From: an uncultured Flavobacteriales bacterium
GTDB lineage: Bacteria > Bacteroidota > Bacteroidia > Flavobacteriales_D > Crocinitomicaceae
Assembly: GCA_913020765.1 (NCBI GenBank)
Contig: CAJWAO010000011.1
Coordinates: 1 to 41,827 of the forward strand
Length of the DNA: 41,827 nucleotides
Direction of reading: 5' to 3'
Made by a program: the position numbers and the translations under genes. The notes below the pieces were generated by a model. It did not search any database. It saw nothing but the letters and a program-made list of their open reading frames with translations, and was not told where the DNA came from. Positions within the stretch are counted from its first letter, which is position 1. Every line of letters starts with the position of its first letter. Below, in pieces: positions 36,060 to 41,827 of the stretch.

Positions 36060-37174
36060 AAAATATCTGTTGCTTTTGTTAATGTTTTATCTCCTTTGGC
36101 AAAGCAGAATCTTATCACCTTTCTTTTTTCTTTGTGCACACTAAAAACTGATATGGGAATTGCAGCGAGTTTGAATTCTTCAACGAGTTGATGGCAGAAA
36201 TTAACATCAGATTCTTGAGAATGATTGGAATAAGATGCAAGTTGAAAGTACGTTCCTTCACAGGGCAATAATTTAAATTTACTTTTTTGCATTCCTGCTC
36301 TAAACAGGTCTCTTTTTTGACGATAAAAACTACTTAATTCTTTTACATTTTGCTGCTTCAAATATTCTGAGAGAACATGTTGACTGAGACTGTTTACAGT
36401 AAAAACAAGATATTGATGCACTTTTTTCAGTTCGTTTATAAGGTTTTCAGGTCCAACAACATAACCCACTTTCCAACCCGTGATATGAAAACTTTTACCA
36501 AAAGAGGATACAATGATAGTTTTGGCATGTAATGCCTCATACAAATTGGCAGATTCGTGCTTAGATTCATACGTGATATGCTCGTATACCTCATCGGATA
36601 AGTGATATAGTTTTGGATTACTAAGCAATAGTTTAGACAGTTCTTGCAAGTCAGATTTGCTCCAGATTCGACCCGAAGGGTTATGCGGGTTATTGGTGAT
36701 AATCAGTTTGGTTTTTTCATTCACAGCATCCTTAATTAAATCCCAATCGGGGAGAAATTCTTCATTTAAGGGTATTCTGACAGGAACGCCCTGACTGAGA
36801 GTGATAGGCATAACATAACAATCATAACTTGGATCAAGAATGAGAACTTCATCACCTGGCTTAACCAGGGCCTGAATACATGTAAAAATTCCTTGCGTTG
36901 CCCCTGCAGTAATTAAAATCTCTTTTTGTGGATTTAGTTCGCGTCCGTATGATTCATAGATCAATTTTGATATTTCTTCGAGCAAATTTGGTTCTCCTGC
37001 CATTGGAGAATATTGATGAACGCTACCTTTACTTACTTTTTCAATAAGTGAAATAAGAATAGGATCTATTTCGAAATCTGGAAAGCCTTGAGATAGATTT
37101 ATGGCTTCGTGTTTTCGTGCAAGATGAGACATCGTTGAAAAAATACTGTTGGGTATATCGGGAAGTTTAAACAT
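36047..37174 (-). CDS. PLP-dependent aminotransferase, methionine/glutamine type (YbdL/KAT-like)
   Basis: 375 residues, class I/II fold. PLP Lys227 in SSFGKSFHITGWKVGY; Asn165 in NPHNPSG, Asp194 and Tyr197 in SDEVYEHI; substrate-binding SQGFPDFE near the N-terminus. The sequence follows E. coli YbdL and the kynurenine/glutamine transaminase group, which use glutamine or methionine as amino donor and restore methionine from 4-methylthio-2-oxobutyrate. With the overlapping omega-amidase it forms the glutamine transaminase-omega-amidase pathway, making transamination irreversible. The upstream gap holds the terminator of the large T9SS gene; its own promoter is not obvious (TATTTTCG at 37187-37180 is one mismatch from a -7). 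Confidence 0.94.
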   Translation of the reverse strand: MFKLPDIPNSIFSTMSHLARKHEAINLSQGFPDFEIDPILISLIEKVSKGSVHQYSPMAGEPNLLEEISKLIYESYGRELNPQKEILITAGATQGIFTCIQALVKPGDEVLILDPSYDCYVMPITLSQGVPVRIPLNEEFLPDWDLIKDAVNEKTKLIITNNPHNPSGRIWSKSDLQELSKLLLSNPKLYHLSDEVYEHITYESKHESANLYEALHAKTIIVSSFGKSFHITGWKVGYVVGPENLINELKKVHQYLVFTVNSLSQHVLSEYLKQQNVKELSSFYRQKRDLFRAGMQKSKFKLLPCEGTYFQLASYSNHSQESDVNFCHQLVEEFKLAAIPISVFSVHKEKRKVIRFCFAKGDKTLTKATDILCEI

Positions 37175-37193
37175 ATATCGAAAATATGAAAAT

Positions 37194-37218
37194 AAAAAAA
37201 GGGAGGCCGAAGCCTCCC
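37194..37218 (-). terminator. Intrinsic terminator with UUCG tetraloop after the large T9SS gene
   Basis: GGGAGGC (37201-37207) pairs with GCCTCCC (37212-37218). Read on the minus strand the loop is TTCG closed by a C-G pair, the especially stable cUUCGg tetraloop, and the stem is followed by seven T (37200-37194). An A/T flank on the other side could make it weakly bidirectional. Confidence 0.93.
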
Positions 37219-37240
37219 TTTAATTTAATAAATAACGCGA

Positions 37241-40200
37241 TTAATTTTTAACAACTCTGAATGTTTTAAATACATTGTTATTATAAATTTTCACGAAGTA
37301 CGTTCCAGTTTCTGAATTTTTCAAATCAACAGATTTGATTTCATTTCCTGTAATGTAATTTTTGAATGTTTGGATGATTCTTCCGTTCAAATCAGTAACT
37401 TCCACGCTAAAGAATCCTTCAGCCTCATTCGCTTGAATGTTAAAGCTACCGTTTGTCGGGTTTGGATACAATTCAAAGAAGCTCAAGTCTGCTTCCATGA
37501 GTCCAAGGTAATCACATCCTCCATCAACAAACAATAGAACAGTTGAGGTATCCGCTGCACAAACTCCGTTAGAAGTGATGTATGAGTAGTTGTAACTACC
37601 TGGGATATTACTCGCTGTAATGTCTGGCGAACCAAGGTTGTTTCCTTGTGGGTCAATCCAATCTCCACCAAGATCAATATTACCTGACAATGATGACAAC
37701 AGGTTGTAAGGCTCATTCAAACAAACTGAATCAGCACCATCATCACCCGCAGAAGAAGGCCCATAAACGACAAGTGTCGCCACTGTTGTATCTGCCGCAC
37801 ATGGTGTTTTCACAACATATAGAAAATCGTGTGAACCTTCTGGTAAAAACTGTACATCGGCAACTGAACCATTTACAAATGTTTCGTTTGCAGGGAAACT
37901 CCAGTAACCATATGTTTCTCCAGCAGTAATAAACTGGTTGAGGTCTACGGTATCAACATCTCTACAAACATTTCCACCGCCATCAATTCCTGGCTCAACA
38001 GAACAAGGTAGAACCTGAATTTGATCTACCACATTTGCTCTACCCCAGTTAGAAGTTCCTTCAAAGGCAATCTCTAGTTGGTCTGTCGTATCAACAATGA
38101 ATAGCGTATCAACAGTCCAATCTGGCGTGTCATCTGTGTAAGAAGCAATCTCTACCCATTGAGCGGTATCTGTATCTCTCATGTAGACTCGAGTTTCATT
38201 TTGATCTCCGGCCCATACTTCTTGAGCGTATGCAAATACCAGTGCAACACTATCTTGATCAGAAAGATCAAATCTTGGAGAAGCGAGCTTCGTTACTTCA
38301 CCTGCTGGTGAGCTAACAAATCTTGCATTTAGTGTTCCTTCATATGAATTAGAAGCGGCTCCACCGACTCCTCCACCAGCACCAGTTTGGTAAGTCCAAT
38401 CAGCTTCTAACACCTCATAGATGTTATACCAGCAAATTCTTGTATCAGAATCGTCTTCAAAAGTCTCTTCAAAAGGTAATGCATAGAATCCGCAGTCTGT
38501 AGTGAATGAGATTTGTGCCCAGTCGCCATTAACGCCAGTGCCACAATCCGCAACTACATAGAAGTCATAATCAGTATTACCCATGAGGTTATTTACAAAT
38601 GCTACAGTATCTGTCACAGAAACAGAACCAATTTCTTCTCCGGCTCCTGGTGTAAATCCAGTAGCGCCGTATTCAACCGTCCAGGCAGCCTCAGAACCAT
38701 TGGAAATCCATGATACATTTACACTTGTGTCAGTAAGTTCATTTATAACTAAGTCAGACGGGCCAGCGGCACTTCCAACAGTTAAGAAATAAACACTTGA
38801 CGAATCACCTAACCCATCAAATACGACTATTTCGTAGACGCCAGCCGACAAGTCTGTAGGTGCAGCACCGACAGCCCCTCCATTTACAGAGAAAGAGAAA
38901 GGAACCTCTCCGCAGGCAACTGAATCAATAACAAATGACCCATCAGCTCCAGTGTTACAAGAAGCATCTATTGCAGATAAGAATACATTTACATCAGAAA
39001 CATTCACGCTGACCTCTACGGTTTCTTCACTGTAGCAACCGTTGTTGTTACTTGCCACATAGAAGTCATATTCACCAGCGGTGTCGACGTTTGGTAGGAT
39101 GGCTGTTCCAACAGACTCAAAAGGAGTTCCATTGCCAATAACTGCTCCGCCTGTTGATGCATCAAACCAGGCCACATCAATTGCTTCCGTTGCTTCAAAT
39201 CGGATTAAGCCATTAAAGATTCTTGGTGAAAAGTTACAACCGAAAATAGTACCACCATGACCTTCAAGAAAATTAAAACTAGCATTGGATGCCCATACGT
39301 TCCCTAACCCTGTTCCATTTGTATAAGTAATGGATCCTGTAGAACCAATATGGAAAGAATATCTTTCTCCCGCTGGAATGGTAACATTTACAGGAACAGG
39401 AATATTTGTGTAATCAGGTCCGTTAGAAACAACTCCTTCAGCCGTTCCTACTAGAATCCAACCTGCATCACTCGTATTCGCTCCAGGAACAGTCAAGTAA
39501 TCGTCAGGTCTGTAGAATATAGAAACGTCTCCATTTGAACCTACATTCATATTAAGCGCAAAGCTCTCGATTGTCGTTTCTTGAATTGCCTCAATGACAA
39601 ACATGTTTGCACTTGAACCATTACCTCCTGCCATAGTAGTTAATAACGAATCCGTGGTAGCAATATCTCCAATCGCTGTTAACTCAATACTCGTATCACC
39701 AACACATGCGTAAACCGCAGTATCAGCAACAGGAGAAGGAGGGATAGAAGTCTCTAAAGTTGAAATTGTTATTTCAATAGGAGCACTGAAAAGAGAATCT
39801 GCATCTCTCACAACGATAGAGTATGTACCCGCAGTTAAATTTGGAGCGACATCAAATGCCCCACTATCAACTTGGAATAAGAAAGGTGCTGTTCCGCACA
39901 AAGTATCCAAAATTGCAAAAGTACCGTTAGCATAGTCCGTACATGTTTCGTCTGTTACACTTAGTGTGACATTCACATCTGTAATTTCCACTGTCACTTG
40001 CACAGCGCTACTTTCACATCCGCCATTGGATTGTGTTACGAAAAAGTCATAAGTACCCGTAGTTGCAGCTGGCATAACTCCTGTTCCAACAGCCTCGAAA
40101 GGTGAACCATTTCCTTCAAGGTTTCCTCCAGCAGCAGCATCATACCAATTTAAAGGATAAGTCCCTGCTGGTATTGAGAAGCCCATTGGGTCATTGAATG

Positions 40201-41374
40201 CTCCACTGTAAACAATATTTCCGTCTGCATCCGCGATGTTGAAAGAAACTTCGTTCGTGAAAGCTCCTGGGGTCCATTCTGCAGTGACTGTAGCACCCTC
40301 AGTAGCAACAAAGTTTGCCGTTGCATTGTCTCCATTAGGGATTGTTGCGTCAGCAAGTGCGACAACACCGTCAACTAAAATGGTTACAGCATTTCCGTTC
40401 CATCCGTCACCCCAGGAATCAAACATGTTAAGTGTGTACACTACGGGTAGACCGCTGGGTGTTGCTTCTAATAAAATACTAGAAGACCCACTACAATAAG
40501 CAAGTAAAGTGTCAGCCGAAGGTGGACCAGGAACTACTGTTGGTGGTGTTGCGATTTCAACCGTAACAGGCGAACTTTGAAGACCAGTTCCATCTTCAAT
40601 AATTACAACGTAAGTACCGGCAGCTAAATCAGTTGGTGCGGGACCAAAAGCTCCTCCATCTACTGAAAAGTTGAAAGGAAGAGAACCGCATTGAACGTTA
40701 GAAATAGAAAAAGTTCCATCTGTATTCCCAATACAAGAAACATCTTGTATCAAGAGATCAACATTAACATCGGTTATGTTGACAACGACCTCAGTTGGAG
40801 CACTTTCAGTACAATTGAGTCCTGTTTGGGTAACATAAAAGCTGTAAGAACCAGTACCAGAGGTTAGCGAAACAATGTCGAATGGCGAACCCGTTCCGAT
40901 ATTGTTTCCACCTGGGGCATCATACCAATTTAAAGTGTATGTATCGGCGGGAACTGCATAACCAATGGCATCACCATAACCACCAGAATATACAACCGCT
41001 CCTGTTTCATCTTGGATGTCAAAAGAAACCTCGTTTTGAAAACTTCCAGGAGTCCAAACACCTGTTAAAACTGATCCTTCAAGGAATGTAAAGGTCGCGG
41101 TTCCAGTCGATCCACCCGCTATCGTTGCTTCTGAAAGAACCTCATTTCCATCTGCAGATATAGTAATTGCGTTTCCGTTCCACCCATCTCCCCAAGAGTC
41201 ATTCATTACGAGAGTATATGTCAACGATGCAGCACTTGCAGTTGCCTCAATCGGTATACTTGTACCTCCTCCACAAAATGCAAGAGGACTTGCTGCTGAG
41301 GGTGCATCACATTGTGCTTTTAACGACGATAGTCCAAAGAACAACGAAATGCTAAATAGTAGTAATTTTTTCAT
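37241..41374 (-). CDS. Large T9SS type A sorting domain protein, adhesin-like with three repeat units
   Basis: 1377 residues. Signal peptide to LKA-Q (21). Units 1 and 2 (about 30-289 and 290-549) each hold a DSWGDGWNGNA module (Asp59 and Asp319, exactly 260 apart), a Cys-containing Ig-like segment and a 'TDVNV..' SprB-like module ending with 'AGTY.v...D'. Unit 3 (about 550-870) keeps the last two parts but has a different first module (about 575-730). A fibronectin III domain (about 870-955, SDLVINELTDTSVNVSW), a jelly-roll domain (about 958-1115), Ig-like repeats with paired Cys (about 1120-1290) and a type A CTD (about 1300-1377, YPNPTNGSFNIQ) follow. A surface or secreted adhesin is the likely role (inference). 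Confidence 0.93.
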   Translation of the reverse strand: MKKLLLFSISLFFGLSSLKAQCDAPSAASPLAFCGGGTSIPIEATASAASLTYTLVMNDSWGDGWNGNAITISADGNEVLSEATIAGGSTGTATFTFLEGSVLTGVWTPGSFQNEVSFDIQDETGAVVYSGGYGDAIGYAVPADTYTLNWYDAPGGNNIGTGSPFDIVSLTSGTGSYSFYVTQTGLNCTESAPTEVVVNITDVNVDLLIQDVSCIGNTDGTFSISNVQCGSLPFNFSVDGGAFGPAPTDLAAGTYVVIIEDGTGLQSSPVTVEIATPPTVVPGPPSADTLLAYCSGSSSILLEATPSGLPVVYTLNMFDSWGDGWNGNAVTILVDGVVALADATIPNGDNATANFVATEGATVTAEWTPGAFTNEVSFNIADADGNIVYSGAFNDPMGFSIPAGTYPLNWYDAAAGGNLEGNGSPFEAVGTGVMPAATTGTYDFFVTQSNGGCESSAVQVTVEITDVNVTLSVTDETCTDYANGTFAILDTLCGTAPFLFQVDSGAFDVAPNLTAGTYSIVVRDADSLFSAPIEITISTLETSIPPSPVADTAVYACVGDTSIELTAIGDIATTDSLLTTMAGGNGSSANMFVIEAIQETTIESFALNMNVGSNGDVSIFYRPDDYLTVPGANTSDAGWILVGTAEGVVSNGPDYTNIPVPVNVTIPAGERYSFHIGSTGSITYTNGTGLGNVWASNASFNFLEGHGGTIFGCNFSPRIFNGLIRFEATEAIDVAWFDASTGGAVIGNGTPFESVGTAILPNVDTAGEYDFYVASNNNGCYSEETVEVSVNVSDVNVFLSAIDASCNTGADGSFVIDSVACGEVPFSFSVNGGAVGAAPTDLSAGVYEIVVFDGLGDSSSVYFLTVGSAAGPSDLVINELTDTSVNVSWISNGSEAAWTVEYGATGFTPGAGEEIGSVSVTDTVAFVNNLMGNTDYDFYVVADCGTGVNGDWAQISFTTDCGFYALPFEETFEDDSDTRICWYNIYEVLEADWTYQTGAGGGVGGAASNSYEGTLNARFVSSPAGEVTKLASPRFDLSDQDSVALVFAYAQEVWAGDQNETRVYMRDTDTAQWVEIASYTDDTPDWTVDTLFIVDTTDQLEIAFEGTSNWGRANVVDQIQVLPCSVEPGIDGGGNVCRDVDTVDLNQFITAGETYGYWSFPANETFVNGSVADVQFLPEGSHDFLYVVKTPCAADTTVATLVVYGPSSAGDDGADSVCLNEPYNLLSSLSGNIDLGGDWIDPQGNNLGSPDITASNIPGSYNYSYITSNGVCAADTSTVLLFVDGGCDYLGLMEADLSFFELYPNPTNGSFNIQANEAEGFFSVEVTDLNGRIIQTFKNYITGNEIKSVDLKNSETGTYFVKIYNNNVFKTFRVVKN
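38765..39727 (-). repeat. Divergent repeat unit 3 of the T9SS adhesin (residues 550-870)
   Basis: The second half (VAWFDASTGG, NNNGCYSEETVEVSVNVSD, CGEVPFSFSVNGGAVGAAPT) matches units 1 and 2; the first half is a different beta domain of about 150 residues (FALNMNVGSNGDVSIFYRPD). Confidence 0.8.
39728..40507 (-). repeat. Protein-coding repeat unit 2 of the T9SS adhesin (residues 290-549)
   Basis: Same order and length as unit 1, with FDSWGDGWNGNAVTILVDG, LNWYDAAAGG and TDVNVTLSVTDETC. DNA identity is visible, for example CATACCAATTTAAAG occurs in both units (40140 and 40920 regions, minus strand). Confidence 0.85.
40508..41287 (-). repeat. Protein-coding repeat unit 1 of the T9SS adhesin (residues 30-289)
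   Basis: About 260 residues: WGDGWNGNA module, 'LNWYDAPGG' strand, Ig-like part with Cys188, then a TDVNV-started module with CGSLPFNFSVDGGAFGPAPT. It is followed directly by a close copy. Confidence 0.85.
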
Positions 41375-41416
41375 TTAGTTAAGTTTTTTGATTTGTATTT
41401 TAGCGAAAATATGAAA

Positions 41417-41430
41417 TTCTATCGATAGAA
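41417..41430. promoter_or_regulatory. 14-base perfect palindrome in a divergent intergenic region (possible operator)
   Basis: TTCTATCGATAGAA reads the same on both strands. It lies in the 107-base gap between the start of the large T9SS gene (41374) and the short-chain dehydrogenase start (41482), 43 bases upstream of the former. A dimeric regulator site is possible, but no regulator is nearby and no second copy was seen in other promoters here. Confidence 0.35.
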
Positions 41431-41481
41431 ATAAATTTACGATGGACATTTTTACTTTATTTTACCAAACATGCTCAACAA

Positions 41482-41827
41482 ATGAATATGAAAAATTTAA
41501 TAAACAAGAATGCAATTGTGTCAGGAAGTTCTCAAGGTATTGGTAAAGAAACTGCCAAACTTTTTGCTGAGCGCGGTGCCTCGGTAACACTTTTGGCAAG
41601 AAATAAGTCAAAGCTTCAGGGGGTTCTCTCCGAATTGACTATTGTTAATGAATATCAACGTCATGGCATTTTAGTTGCCGATTTTTCTATGCCACTGGAA
41701 TTACAAAAGGTTGTAGAAGGGTTTATCAATCAACATGCTCGTCCAGTTCATATACTCGTAAATAATACCGGGGGTCCCGCAGGAGGATTAATTAAAGATG
41801 CAAAACCTGAAGAGTTTATCAATACTT
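41482..41827 (+). CDS. Short-chain dehydrogenase/reductase, N-terminal part (runs off the window)
   Basis: Open from ATG at 41482 to the end, 115 codons. MNMKNLINKNAIVSGSSQGIG shows (in two pieces) the SDR nucleotide-binding glycine motif SGSSQGIGKETA (residues 14-25), TLLARNKSKL as the NADP-preferring strand 2 with Arg, VADFS, and ILVNNTGGPAGG in place of the classical NNAG. The NNTGGP variant marks a group of 3-oxoacyl-ACP-reductase-like SDRs of unclear substrate. A second in-frame ATG is at 41488. The catalytic Tyr-Lys lies outside the window. Confidence 0.9.
   Translation, partial: MNMKNLINKNAIVSGSSQGIGKETAKLFAERGASVTLLARNKSKLQGVLSELTIVNEYQRHGILVADFSMPLELQKVVEGFINQHARPVHILVNNTGGPAGGLIKDAKPEEFINT

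Noticed and set aside
38765-41287. Regularly spaced DNA repeats suggesting a CRISPR or satellite array
   Set aside because: The period is about 780 bases, in frame with a single protein, and the similarity follows protein domains; there are no short identical repeats with unique spacers.

Overview
The window is AT-rich, densely packed bacterial DNA from a member of the Bacteroidota, most likely a marine Flavobacteriales lineage of the Cryomorphaceae/Crocinitomicaceae type. The support is: type IX secretion (T9SS) C-terminal sorting domains on two large proteins, a PorZ-like T9SS component, DUF4403, the two-subunit-III aa3/caa3 oxidase cluster typical of the phylum, TAnnTTTG-type -7 promoter elements, and almost no Shine-Dalgarno sequences. 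The genus assignment is inference. There are no rRNA, tRNA, CRISPR or transposon genes, and no gene-free stretch longer than 300 bases (the longest, 107-362, has only a possible -7 element).

Layout. 1-106: N-terminus of an exported protein with a CarboxypepD_reg-like start, reading off the left edge. 363-3504: YihY-type membrane protein and a monomeric NADP isocitrate dehydrogenase, convergent. 3652-6199: DUF4403 lipoprotein and an OmpA-type envelope protein, overlapping. 6206-12281 (minus): a seven-gene respiratory operon read in the order heme O synthase, two cytochrome oxidase subunits III, subunit IV, two SCO proteins, and a DUF3050-DUF420 fusion. Catalytic subunits I and II are not in the window. 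12414-20855 (plus): enoyl-CoA hydratase, polysaccharide flippase, Dxs, FHS sugar transporter, a lipoprotein GH3 beta-glucosidase and a small conserved protein.

20879-25651 (minus): family 2 glycosyltransferase, DUF2079 membrane protein and PorZ, translationally coupled. 25726-27606 (plus): RidA, a TPR-like membrane protein and an RlmI-like methyltransferase. 27614-29913 (minus): PIN-PhoH ATPase and a TIGR01777 epimerase. 30058-31515 (plus): a divergent S41 peptidase-like protein. 31493-37174 (minus): aminotransferase, omega-amidase, a T9SS cargo protein, a terminator-like hairpin, a YqaA-type membrane protein and a DUF389 protein. 37241-41374 (minus): a 1377-residue T9SS adhesin-like protein with three repeat units. 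41482 to the end: the start of a short-chain dehydrogenase.

Most of the window is core metabolism and envelope biology. The most unusual part is the oxidase-assembly operon. It combines a heme-oxygenase-like DUF3050 domain fused to the DUF420 membrane domain (with an EF-hand-like loop on the predicted periplasmic side), two subunit III proteins that both carry about 150-residue insertions at the same loop (one histidine-rich), and a second SCO protein that keeps its CxxxC but appears to lack the copper-ligand histidine. Together these suggest a modified copper/heme delivery route to the terminal oxidase in this lineage. That interpretation is inference.
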